A stretch of DNA of 62,033 nucleotides from Corallochytrium limacisporum. Its lineage: Eukaryota > Opisthokonta. Numbering within the stretch: the first letter of the stretch is position 1; each line of letters begins with the position of its first letter. The position numbers were made by a program, and so were the translations under genes. Under the pieces are notes generated by a model. The model was not told where the DNA came from and did not search any database. It saw nothing but the letters and a program-made list of their open reading frames with translations. This document shows positions 41,971 to 52,800 of the stretch, in pieces. The DNA is taken from NCBI GenBank assembly GCA_002811645.1, contig PDIP01000056.1:1-62033 (forward strand), written 5' to 3'.

Positions 41971-43686
41971 ATGCACGTGGTAATTCTTCACAATGAAATG
42001 CTCCTGGGTGGAGCAGAGAGGTTGGTTGTAGATGCTGCGCGAGCACTGCAGAGAAGCAGAATACCCCGTGCATATGATCCCGATGTGACCTTTGTGGAAC
42101 AGTCGGAGGCACTGCGCAAAGAGGAGATCACAGTAAACATCTTCACCACGCGCCATGACCCTGATCGGGCGTTTACAGAGACTGTGGATGGCACAGTCCC
42201 CGTCAAAGTTCTGGGTGCATGGATTCCCCGTGGAATATTTGGTATGTTCACCGCTCTGTTCGCCTACCTGCGGATGCTGTACATGTGCTTTATGCTCTGG
42301 ATTCATGTGTATCTGCACCACAACTACGTTGACGGTAGGTCCTATGCAACTCCAGACTTGATCTTTATCGATCAGGTCAGCATTGGGATCCCTTTGCTCC
42401 GGGCTCTGTTTCCAAATGCACCAGTGATCTTTTATCTGCATTTTCCGGACAAACTGCAGACCACAACTTCGCGATCGACGGCCCTCGGACGATTCTATCG
42501 GGTCTTTGTCGACGCAATCGAGGCTTGGTCGACACTGCAAGCTGACGCACTGGTCGCGAACTCTCAGTTCGCTGCTAGGAATGCATTGGAACAGTTCCCA
42601 ACTTTGCGCGACGAAGAAATTGTGGTGATTTACCCAACGGTGACTAGCGGCGGCGGCGTCGACGACGAGCGGCCGGCGGGTAGCAATGTGGATGACGCTG
42701 CTGGAGAAGCAGCTGCCTTCGCGCGAGGACTGATCAATCGACAGACGAAGGGAAAAGAGAGCAGCAACTCCTCACGAACAACAGTTCCGAAATCGCCTCA
42801 GACACCGAAGGGTAAGGCCACAAAAGCCAGCCGTACTGAAGGTACCAGCAAACCCACAGCTGCCCACCTTCCCGTTAGCCCCAATAGGAGCATTCTGCAG
42901 GCTCTCGTCGACGGACCGTTGGCTGACATTCCCCTATTTGTCTCGATCAACCGCTATGAAACCAAGAAACGCATTGATCGTGCCATCCGTGCTCTCCATG
43001 CGCTCCGTTCCCAGTCAAAAGGTGTCGATGGCGCCCGCAGCGCCCGTCTCGTCATTGCCGGTGGCTACGATCCAGACAATCGAGACAACCGTCGCTGCAG
43101 TGAGGAACTGGTCATGCTGGCCAAAGACCTGGGCCTCTCCGTCAGCTACTCCGCATCGTCGACAAAGGTCAATGCACAGCACGCGACAGTGATCTTTCTG
43201 AGGAACGTGAGCGAGGAGGAAAAGGAGGTGCTCCTGCAGCGCGCCACAGCGATTGTATACACGCCCGAAGATGAGCATTTCGGTATTGTCCCGCTGGAAG
43301 CCATGCGGGTGGGCTGTCCTGCCCTTGCTGTGGCGTCGGGCGGTCCGCTAGAGACAATTTTAGATGGGCAGACGGGTAAACTGTGCAGGGGACAGACCGA
43401 GGCAGAACTGGTTCAATCTTTCGCCTCGGGCATGCAATGGGCGGTAACGGTGTACGACAATCTGAGCCTGCGCATCGACACCCACATTCTTTGCAAGGAG
43501 CACGTCGAAGAACATTTTGGATTCCACCGCTTCCAGAGGGAACTCGTCAATTTGATGAGAGTCCTGTTACATCCGCAGATTAGACGGGAACGGTACCGAC
43601 TTGCGTCCATGGGCACGGTGTGGTTGATCATCCTCTTGGTGGCTGCCCTACCTGTGGTGTACTACCTCACCGCTGGTAATGCGTAG
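41971..43686 (+). CDS. ALG2: ALG2-type alpha-1,3/1,6-mannosyltransferase
   Basis: This GT4-family glycosyltransferase adds the second and third mannose to the lipid-linked oligosaccharide on the cytosolic face of the endoplasmic reticulum, in N-glycan assembly. ATG 41971 is chosen because the family's N-terminus starts there (MHVVILHNEMLLGGAERLVV with the GGAER loop); an upstream TTG in frame is not credible. Length is 571 residues. The ALG2-specific stretch with IFTTRHDPDRAF and the GAWIPRGIFG segment follow. The donor-site E-x7-E motif is seen in EHFGIVPLE near residue 440. A hydrophobic C-terminal anchor (TVWLIILLVAALPVVYYL) ends the protein. Residues about 225-305 are a polar Ser/Thr/Lys insertion absent from typical 400-500-residue homologues. 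The gene is convergent with the DCX-bHLH-PAS gene, only 139 nt apart. Confidence 0.93.
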   Translation: MHVVILHNEMLLGGAERLVVDAARALQRSRIPRAYDPDVTFVEQSEALRKEEITVNIFTTRHDPDRAFTETVDGTVPVKVLGAWIPRGIFGMFTALFAYLRMLYMCFMLWIHVYLHHNYVDGRSYATPDLIFIDQVSIGIPLLRALFPNAPVIFYLHFPDKLQTTTSRSTALGRFYRVFVDAIEAWSTLQADALVANSQFAARNALEQFPTLRDEEIVVIYPTVTSGGGVDDERPAGSNVDDAAGEAAAFARGLINRQTKGKESSNSSRTTVPKSPQTPKGKATKASRTEGTSKPTAAHLPVSPNRSILQALVDGPLADIPLFVSINRYETKKRIDRAIRALHALRSQSKGVDGARSARLVIAGGYDPDNRDNRRCSEELVMLAKDLGLSVSYSASSTKVNAQHATVIFLRNVSEEEKEVLLQRATAIVYTPEDEHFGIVPLEAMRVGCPALAVASGGPLETILDGQTGKLCRGQTEAELVQSFASGMQWAVTVYDNLSLRIDTHILCKEHVEEHFGFHRFQRELVNLMRVLLHPQIRRERYRLASMGTVWLIILLVAALPVVYYLTAGNA

Positions 43687-43802
43687 ACGTACGTTCAATA
43701 GAAAAGCAAGTTGCATTCAGACTTCACGATAAGAAAGACATCCCTCGTTTCATCTCAACAGATCTCAACAGTGTTTATATTCTCGGTTAATTCGTTGAAA
43801 TT

Positions 43803-43808
43803 TTTATT
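43803..43808 (-). terminator. Poly(A) signal of the first DCX-bHLH-PAS gene
   Basis: AATAAA on the minus strand lies about 18 nt after the stop codon at 43826, inside the short gap to the convergent ALG2 gene. Confidence 0.4.
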
Positions 43809-43825
43809 GGGTGCTGCTTCCTTTT

Positions 43826-45844
43826 TCAAATCCCGGGCTTCGACTTCCATTCCATTGGACTGGACCCCGAGCCCAGAGACGTCGGTGGGGAGGTGTCCGC
43901 CACTGATCCCGTGTCCGGGGTATGCCCTTGCAGACCATATTTCTTCATGAACTTGAAGCCGCGGTGGATGACTGCCTTCTGAATCAGTGGTAGAATCTTC
44001 GGGTCGACCATGACAAAGCCGGACTGGCGATAAATCCAGTACCGTGGCACACTCCTCTTGTGCTTCTCCCAGTCGAACGCCTGTACGTTTGAGTTGCCTT
44101 CTTCAAATGCAGCTGGCATCAGGGCCAGGAAGAACGCGTAGTAGTCACCGGTCGAACTGCGCCACAGGTGGACACCGTAGTATGTCTTTTGGTACTTCAT
44201 ACAGTACTCGAAATGGGCCGCGGCCCGTTCTAACGATCCGTCCGTGTCATTGTTGGCCTTGATCAGTGTGGCCCATGGATGGGAGCACAGCTGTTCCATG
44301 GATCGTCCCGTAATCATACAAACCCATTGGCTCACGAAAGTGAAACGCAGCTTCATCAAATCGTATTGCTCAACACCAACTGGAGTTTCGTCCTTCAGAA
44401 TCATTAGACCCAAAGGCATCTGTTTGAGGAAGCTAATGTTCGACATATGGGCCACCAACTCCTGTACGGGTTGATCCTCGATTTCATGGTCGTCCAACGC
44501 TTGTTCCACAAACTCTTCGAGCTGGAACGGTTCGTGAATTGCATTACCAGGCGGACTGGCCAATTCAGCGTCGGCAAATTGGCCTTTTTCACCTTTCTGT
44601 TGAGCCTTAGCGTGCCACTCCTTGGCGGCCTCGATGGCCTTCTTCTTCTGTTTTTCGCTCTCTTCCAACGCTGCCTTGAGCGTGGCAATGTAGCCAACTG
44701 CAGTCCGCACAATTTGTGCTTTGGTCGGCTGCGGGTGACCACTGAGAGCAGGCAAGGACATGTGCAAGTCATGGAATGCATCCTTCAGGCGCTGTCGACT
44801 GCGGGCCTCTGCAAGTTTGTGTGACTGAATCCGCGTGGACATTCCCTTGGTGGTTCCCCCGGCTCCGCCACCCTGTTGTGCTCCTGCCGCGCCCTGTGCG
44901 CCACCGTTCATGCCACCACCGGGCATACCTGGCATTCCGCTGAGTCCTCCCATGGCGGCAGCACTGTTGAAGCCGCCTGGCATGCCACGGCCTCCCTGGC
45001 CAGACAGGCCCATCACGTCGGATGTGGATGCGAGCCCACCACCCAGGCGTGCTTGTTGCTGTTGCTGCGCCTGTACCAAGGGATGGTTCGCTCTCAGTGC
45101 GTCTTCGCTCTTAAGACCTCCAGTGGACGGGTTGAACGGGTTATATGACGGACTGATCCTTCCTCTCATTGCTCCCTGTGCCGCTGCTGCTCCTTGTCCC
45201 ATGTTTTGCAGGATGCCACCGCCAACTTCGGACTTGCCCCCGAGCGTTTCCGCGTCCACGTAGGGCATGGTGAATTGTTTAAAGTATTCCATCAGTGCCG
45301 CATCGCCAGTGTCACGCAGTGGGGCTGCGCCTCTGTTTTCGCCACTGTGACCGCTCTGCACCGATGTAGCGCTTGGTGACCGTCCGCCTTGGCTTGCCAA
45401 ATCCGCCTCGCTATTGGCCGCAGAGTTCGGATCTTTGCTGCCAATAAGGTCAAGAATTTGGTCCATGACATTAATAGTATTACCAGCCGTGTCCAAATTG
45501 TTGTCTCTTTCCACCTTTTCCATCATTCTTGTGTGGCTACCCAGTGCTGTCTGCATAGCCTCCGGGTAGACAAAGGCTTCGTCGTTTCTCGCCACGTACA
45601 CCGCTCCCGCGGCCAAAAGATCCGGCATGGACGCAATGTGGTTGCCGAATTCTGTGTAGAGGACGACCCGGGCCGGGATTTGATACCCAGGTCCAATAGT
45701 CTGGGCCCATGCCTTCTGGTGGAGGATTTTGACAATCTCCGCAGGGGTCTGTTTGGAGTCCAAGCTCAGGACCACGCCGCTATGGCTATAATCTCCGTTC
45801 CTGCGGACGAGGATGGAGAACATTTGTCCACCGACACCATTCAT
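43826..45844 (-). CDS. Doublecortin-like/bHLH/PAS-like fusion protein, paralogue 1
   Basis: The protein has 672 residues. Residues about 8-95 match the doublecortin pattern: RRNGD near the start, then LYTEFGNHIASMPDLLAAGA and YVARNDEAF, which align with the Y-x-x-x-G-x-x-I-x-S-M-x-x-L-x-x-G-x-x-Y-V frame of DCX domains. Residues about 340-392 are a MAX-like bHLH. The DNA-contact residues H5, E9 and R13 are kept (HKLAEARSR), helix 1 runs to LPALSG and helix 2 contains KAQIVRTAVGYI. Residues about 475-578 resemble a PAS fold (FVSQWVCMITGRSMEQL, as in N-x-x-x-x-x-L-T-G-x-x-x-E-E-L). A conserved C-terminal block around PRYWIYRQSGFVMVD follows. Gly/Gln/Pro-rich linkers join the domains. A nuclear E-box-binding factor that might bind microtubules is inferred. 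Confidence 0.9.
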   Translation of the reverse strand: MNGVGGQMFSILVRRNGDYSHSGVVLSLDSKQTPAEIVKILHQKAWAQTIGPGYQIPARVVLYTEFGNHIASMPDLLAAGAVYVARNDEAFVYPEAMQTALGSHTRMMEKVERDNNLDTAGNTINVMDQILDLIGSKDPNSAANSEADLASQGGRSPSATSVQSGHSGENRGAAPLRDTGDAALMEYFKQFTMPYVDAETLGGKSEVGGGILQNMGQGAAAAQGAMRGRISPSYNPFNPSTGGLKSEDALRANHPLVQAQQQQQARLGGGLASTSDVMGLSGQGGRGMPGGFNSAAAMGGLSGMPGMPGGGMNGGAQGAAGAQQGGGAGGTTKGMSTRIQSHKLAEARSRQRLKDAFHDLHMSLPALSGHPQPTKAQIVRTAVGYIATLKAALEESEKQKKKAIEAAKEWHAKAQQKGEKGQFADAELASPPGNAIHEPFQLEEFVEQALDDHEIEDQPVQELVAHMSNISFLKQMPLGLMILKDETPVGVEQYDLMKLRFTFVSQWVCMITGRSMEQLCSHPWATLIKANNDTDGSLERAAAHFEYCMKYQKTYYGVHLWRSSTGDYYAFFLALMPAAFEEGNSNVQAFDWEKHKRSVPRYWIYRQSGFVMVDPKILPLIQKAVIHRGFKFMKKYGLQGHTPDTGSVADTSPPTSLGSGSSPMEWKSKPGI

Positions 45845-47578
45845 TGTGCTGTGTTTTGGAATGCCAGAGGCTAGTCACTGTTCATCACCTCTGTCGAAAG
45901 TATCCAGAATATGCAAATTAATTCCTGATCCAAGTGTTTGTTTCTGCAAGATTACCGCAGGGTCACGTTCCCTTTGACATGTATGAGCTCACTTGCTCCC
46001 TTTCTTCGTTAACGTCTTCTTTAGGTCCTTTTAATCCAGCAATTTCTCCACCGCAGCCATTCCCCGTTCCCTTCTTCCTCACATACCTGCACCTATGACA
46101 CCAGTTTACGCAACCTTGTCCTTTGGTCCTGTGTTTCTGTTTCAAAAACTGTCCATTAAGACCATAGGGTACGTAACGAAGCTGAAACGCGAACACCACA
46201 AAGAACTGTCCCGCAATTGAACACAAAACTTGCACAGTCAGTCTCCAAAATTAACACCCAGGGAAAAAAAGAGACTCCAAAAACTAAAAATGGAACGTAC
46301 AGGAACAAAGGGCCCGCTCATTGACATGTCTCGCTCGATCGTTTTCTGTTGTCCCCAGCCTCCGGCCGTTCCCTCCCTCCCCAGAGGCTCCTCCGCTCCG
46401 CAAAAGGATTTTTTCCCTTTTTTTCAAGCGCAGCCCCCCCACCCCGGCTACTTCACCACCGCCTGCCCCTTCTTCCACAATACACAAGCAAGGGGACTTA
46501 GCGGTAGTTCTGTTTGAATATGCTTTCGCAACTCCTGACGCACCGAAGAGACCATGGACAGAGGAGAGTTGATGAAGCAAACACGAAACACGGACAGCTT
46601 GCAGAATAGAAACAAGGTTCAATGGAGGAGGGAATGGGGGGCGGAAAAAAGGGGAGCGGTCACATCAACCGGGGGCGCAGACGTGAAGAAGACTTAGAAG
46701 GGAAAAAAAGCCAAACTTTTAGCTAGCTTGGGGCGGAGAAAAAAATGCAGACTCGCGAGAGAGCGCCACACACACACGCGCAGAGAACTGCCGCCCGCTC
46801 GCATGGGGAGAGCAGGGGGAGGGGGAGAGGGAGAGAGAGAGAGACGGAAAGCGAAAGACGGGGGGGGGGGGGTTGGGAGGGGAGTGGAGAAAGGCCCGGA
46901 GCAGTAGTGCCGGAAAAGGAGAGGGAGAGGGGGGGAGACGGGGATGAACGCGGGTCCTGCCCCCCCCCTTTGAGAACAAATCGAAACTGTAACAGCTTTG
47001 CCTTCTTTTCGGTAAGTTATTTTTTTCTTTTTTTCCACGGGGACATCCGCTTGTTGGTGGGCTGTTTATAGTAAATATATGGATTTTAACAAAGCGGAAA
47101 TGATCAGGGCCCGGGAAAAGATAAAGGGGGAAGCCGTATCTTTCAGAGAAGCCAGCCAAGCCAGGACGTGCGAGGGAAGGGAAGGGGACGGTGGTTCACC
47201 CCCTGGAGCCCGGGGACGTGAAGGGTCGGGCAACGATGGTCGATGGTACCATTTGGCGGCACTCTTTCCGTTCCCCTTCTCTCCTTGTCCTCTCCCCCTC
47301 CCCTCCAACAAATTCGAACGGTGGGCGGGTACGCCTGTGAGCAGTGTATTTTGATAGATACCGGATCAGCTGGGCTTCGTCCTTTGGTCTTTTACTTTTA
47401 GCTGCAGACGTGCTCGCGTAGTCAAAATTTCAGTTGCTGTGTATAATAAAGCACCCCCAACAACCCCCCGAGGGGGCGAAGATTCGCTCCGTAACACAAA
47501 AGGAAGAAATTTGGTGCCAGGTTTTATCTTAAACGGGGTGTGTGAGTGTGGGTGTGAGAGCGATACGGACACGGACAC

Positions 47579-47598
47579 AGAGAGAGAGAGAGAGAGAG
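47579..47598. repeat. (AG)n microsatellite
   Basis: An AG dinucleotide run of about ten units. Confidence 0.9.
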
Positions 47599-47630
47599 TA
47601 AGACCGAAAGTGTTCACATAGATAGCTGGC

Positions 47631-47646
47631 TGTGTGTGTGTGTGTG
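47631..47646. repeat. (TG)n microsatellite
   Basis: A TG run of about eight units, close to the (AG)n run at 47579. Confidence 0.9.
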
Positions 47647-49810
47647 AGAGTTGTGTTTGGCGCCTGCGTGTCACTTGCCAGCAGTTCTCTGGATTTCTTT
47701 TCTCGCGCCGGCCATCTCCTTATATAGCACAGAGATCCCCCTGGTCGCTTTGTGTTGACGTGCGTGTGTAGTCCACCCCCCCCTCCCCTGGTCGTCGTCG
47801 TCGCGTTTGAACGCTTTCGATCATCAGTGTCTGAATCTTGCAAAGTTGGACCCTGTGTGTTCATTCCTCTCCCGGTCTGTCTCCGCAACCATTTGTTGGT
47901 AATTGCGTATGTTAAATTAATGGAGACCAGTACCACGGGACTGACGAACGTTCGAGTGCTTAATTTGGACCGCACCTGAAATACGAATTTACTACCTGAG
48001 GACCCAATCGATACAACAATATCCCTAGACCACTATAGCACGACACCGGATTTACCACCGCGGTCAGGAACTGACACCCATCATCGATCTTGACGCATTG
48101 CGAGAGCTCGGAGACTTGCCCCCAAGACCCACACTGGTCATCGCCGGTGGATGGTCCCATTGTTTTATTTCTAAAAACCGTCCAACCGGCTTGGTGTTAT
48201 CGGTCTCGAGCCCCTGTCTATGATTCATAGGTCGGGAAAGGGGTTCGCCAGGACACGCTCATCGAGAAGGGCATCACATACAAAATGTACTGAGTTTAAG
48301 AATGACTTGTTGGAGAGATGGGTCACTGGGGTCTTGACCACGGTCGCGTGTGTAGGTTGAAAATTCTGAAGAATGTTCGCGTTCTACTTGACACAGGTTT
48401 TCCGCATACTGAACCCAATCTTCGACAGGTCCAATACTCCCAACATAGCCCATTTTCACCCTGGCTGGGTGGGGCTGCCATTGGCTGTCAAGTAGGCACA
48501 CAGATCGGGCGCGCCAAACTGCCAAACCCGCAGAGACTAAGACTGGACAGAAGAGAGAGAGAAAGGGGAGCGAATACTCGGCGACGACAACCAACCAGAG
48601 AAACGATACACATCTCTCTGGAATTCTTCATTCATTTTGAATATTAGGTATAAGCTCTGCCTAGGAATACAGCAAACTTGCGCAAGAAAAAATGCAGCGG
48701 GTCTTTACCCTTCCCCCGGTCCCCCCAATTCAGGTCATGGTCCCGCAAAATACGAAGATAAAAAAAACCAACCGAGATATAGGAACCCCCAAAACAACAA
48801 AAAAAAAAGACACCAAAAAAACAAAATGCTTCAAATCTAAGTTGCTGATAGGGGCGGAAGGGAAGGGCCCGGGGGAAGGTGGACCCAATTCCGGTACAAA
48901 TCTCTATCCGAAACTTGACAAGCAAAATGGCGATTGTTTAGTTCGGGAATATCGTGATGAGAGTGAGAGGAGGTAAGGGCCGGCTTTCTCAATTGGAACG
49001 GAAGAGAATATGGTTTTACGCAAGAACTGTGACGGCTTGAGTTGGTATTGGGTATAGAGTGGTCATCAATCGGAGAGAGCTCGACCTACGCGAATGGCCC
49101 CAATAAGACGGCGCAGAAAAATTGAAAGCAGCCGATGAAGGAATTTTGCGCGGAATTTCATGACGGACACAACTAGCGGTGACATCTCCGACTTCTTCGG
49201 TGACTCCTCCTGCGGATGGGCTTGTCGTATACTTGGTATCGCGCTTGTGGACAAGTTTACCATGGCACTCACAATAGGGACGCCTTGACGCCTTGGGGAT
49301 GGTTGGTGATGATCATTTGCATCCTGATTCATGGGGAAAAGTAAAATGGCCGTAGGGCGCAGAGCGTAGGCACCAGTCCATACACTGGAAACCGGACTTA
49401 GGGAGGGGGGTGAAGGAGAAAGTAGCCGGACGCATCAGAAAAAAACCCAAAGTGCGTGGAAATCATATCAAAGGGTTGGCCAACAAGTCCACTTTAGCTA
49501 AGATAAGAGGCATAAACAGACATGTGTCACTACTCAATTGAGATTTCGGACAGAATTGCGTACGGGTTTCCCCCTTCTATTTTTTTTTGTATTTGTTTTC
49601 GTTTGGGTCGTATTTTTGTACGGCTTTTTTTTTACTTTTTTATGGTGGCTTGGGTGATGACTGTTCAGCCCCATTTATCTATCACAAGCGAGCGGGGCAG
49701 ACGAGGCGAATTATCGCGCGCGCAAATGCAGAATCGCGGCGGGAAAAGGGGCGACGGAGGGAGTGGGTATCTCCACTCGCAAAGCGCCAGAAGCATATTA
49801 AACGAATAAA

Positions 49811-49834
49811 CACACACACACACACACACACACA
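49811..49834. repeat. (CA)n microsatellite
   Basis: Twelve uninterrupted CA units. Confidence 0.95.
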
Positions 49835-52800
49835 ATTTTCGCCATTTTACCTGTCATAGTAAACGCATTTTCAGAATCAGCAAATCGTGTTACCTCAAGT
49901 AGTACCACGGAGGTGTATAACACTTACAAGTCCGGCCGCCCGCTTCGTTATTTTGAAAAACTTTTTCAAGAAAACGGAAAAAAAATAGAAAGGAAAGGAG
50001 GAACCTAAAAAGAATCGGTGGAGAAAATCATTATCCGCACCGCCCGCACTCTTTGGTGCACTGTCTTATCTCCCAGTTGGCCTTCCCCTCCCCCTTCTCC
50101 CCTCCCCCTCCCCTCCCTCCCCTTGTTCTCTCCCGTTCGTATCCCAATGCCTCCATCAATTCCGCCGTTTCATTGAAACAAAAACAAAACCTGGGTAGAA
50201 GCCATTCTTACGCAGCAGGCTGTCTGCAAGGAATCCCAGTATTTCTGAGTAAGATCATCTTCAGCTATTCCCTTGGTACGTAAGCAACTTCTGCTACGGT
50301 CGTGCGCAAATTCTCCTTCACCAGTCTCTAGCTTCCGTTGGGTTTGCTTGTTTTTCTGTACGATCGCGATCATGCTTTCACACACATACGCTCCCAAGAA
50401 AAGCAGATTTACAACAGACACAACCAGACAGGTGCGCCCACAGTGACTATAACATTGGAAGCGTACTGATGACTTACAGGCGAATGGTGCATGTGCACTT
50501 GACATGCACATGTACATCCGTGCCAGGTCGATGCGACGATGATGAGGATGATGGTACTCCGACCATGATACAGCAGAGACCGAGCTCCGAACCACGGCCA
50601 TGCTCCCACCCGAAATTACCATCAACAACGGGGCGTCCAGTCTGGACGGGGGCCCTGTGGGCTCGTCGGTTGTTTTGTTTCAACCTGTGTGTTTTCCACA
50701 CACTATATGATGATTGTGAAGGGACAGAAACCGAGCCCATTGAAACGAGTACGAGGTGATTAAAGTGTATGCAACAGTAACGGAGAATCCTCTTTGTAAC
50801 CACTAAGCATCCAATTTCCCAGAGTTTAAGTTATGGTCATCGGAGCTGCACAAACGTTTAGGGAAGTGTACGATGATGAGAAGATGACAAACGATGACAA
50901 GGATCAAGACGTACGCATGCCTGTGGTGCGGCGTGTCTTTGGTAACTGTCGATATCATTGCCGCGTATGTGTACTGCGGATGTGCACTTGCTTCCACAAT
51001 TTTGTCGCAGCCTCGTATCTGCGTTGAACTCGTTTGTGGCCTGTGAGTGATGACAGTCACCCTGCTGCCGCTAGATGGAGTGCCTCGGCGCGCGCTCTAA
51101 ATCTAGCATCCCCGTCCCATATGCCTTCATCAATCCCCTTTGGCGGACCCGTTTTGGGTACGTCCAGGTCGTCCAAACCCCAACCTCGACATACAATAGC
51201 CCTTGATTAGCATTGCGATTTAAGCTCTTGTAGTCTACGCTCTAAAACTACGGCTCTTCCCGTCATTCCTCTGAAACCGCTTTTTGCATGTGCACGCCCT
51301 CCTAATCTTACTCGTCACACACACGCGCACATCCTCCCAAAATCCATCTCTGCGTACTGTGCATTCCAAACCCCGCTTGTGTTCAATGTTCTACTCCCTT
51401 CGTATACCTCCTTTGGAATGCTGCCCTCGTCAATCACTCAATATGTCCCTTTATCACTTGGATGCTGCATGTGAATGTAGCTAGAGGACGCTGTGTTGTG
51501 ATCGGCATTTGTAGGAATGTGGGGGGGCAAATGCTTTGGATGCACGCTAAATGACTTTGTTCACTTCCACATTCATCGTTCATTAATGTCTCTCCACGAA
51601 TTTGGGTTCGATTCTCTTACACTCTTCCCATCATCACTCCCTCCATTTCGGGGAAATGATCTGGGATTGCGGGAGTCTGTGCAGGGGTACGCTTTGGGTG
51701 TTTTGACGCCGCTTGCAAGTACCGGGGGCAGGCCTGGACCACGAGCCGGGAGATGGAAGGGGGAGGGACTCCCCCTCTCAAATTGGGGGGGGGGACCCGA
51801 ACGGGATCGCCCCCTCGCCCCCCTTCTCCCGCGCGGAGGGACCGAGGGGGGGGGGGGTGCCAGAGCCAGAACGATTTCGGGGGAGCGTACCACAAGCACT
51901 ACCTCGACATCTGTCCGTTGCCTACTCTTGGGGGTTTTGGGAGGAGACGTGAAGAAGATAAAGGAGTGCGAGAAGGGAAGAGATCTCTGACTGTGTGCGC
52001 CTACTCTCTAGGTCTCCATGATTCAGTCCCTCTTACGGAGAATACGGTCCCCCAAAGCATACTTCTTGGATGTGTATAGATCGGCAGTTGTAAATGGCAA
52101 CTGCAATGATGATCTCGAGAACACTGACAGCGAAAGGTCTGAAGTCATGGTGAGCGGATAGTTAGTATAGGCACCAGTCCCTCAATAACACCAACGAACA
52201 CGTGGACCGGACACCAGCAATAATTCTATGGATGGATGCAATTGTGAAAATGGTAGTACAATGGATACTTTAGTCCAAGTTTTTTGACCGATATCCGTTT
52301 GCGGTCTTCGGTTTTTGTGGCATCTGCTTGTGAAACATCTCCGGGACTATGATGATCAACGGTGACACACGATCACACGAAGCGACCCCAGTCCCTATGT
52401 CCGCCCGGTATCTGAAACACTCACTCCATGCTCATCTACGGAGGCACCGCGCATCAAGAGTTGGAGTCCGAACTCTGGAAGTATGTGAACGTCCTCTCAG
52501 GTTCCCTTTTCCAGAAACCCGCACATGTATACGCCCGCGGATTATCAGCCTGAAAGCATGCTAGACTGCTTGTTTGCTTAATGTCTTGGCAATTGCTGGA
52601 GGCACTTTGAATCCCCTTATGATGACGACTAATACAGGTAGCTACCCGCCCACCCACCCGGCACAACGAGCGAAACACCCTCTAACAAGGAGCGGACGCG
52701 GGGAAGGTAGGAAGGGCTGGTGACACCGGAAAAATTGTATGAGGCCGCACCCTTGGCATTTCAAAGATTAACGATATACTTATCAAATGTATATTATCAT

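Noticed and set aside
45911-45918. ATGCAAAT octamer upstream of DCX-bHLH-PAS paralogue 1
   Set aside because: It matches the animal POU octamer, but a single 8-mer in AT-rich sequence is expected by chance and no POU factor is known here.
51517-51990. 157-codon plus-strand frame and its overlapping minus-strand counterparts
   Set aside because: Composition is driven by G/C homopolymer runs; three frames are open over the same tract, which is typical of low-complexity DNA.
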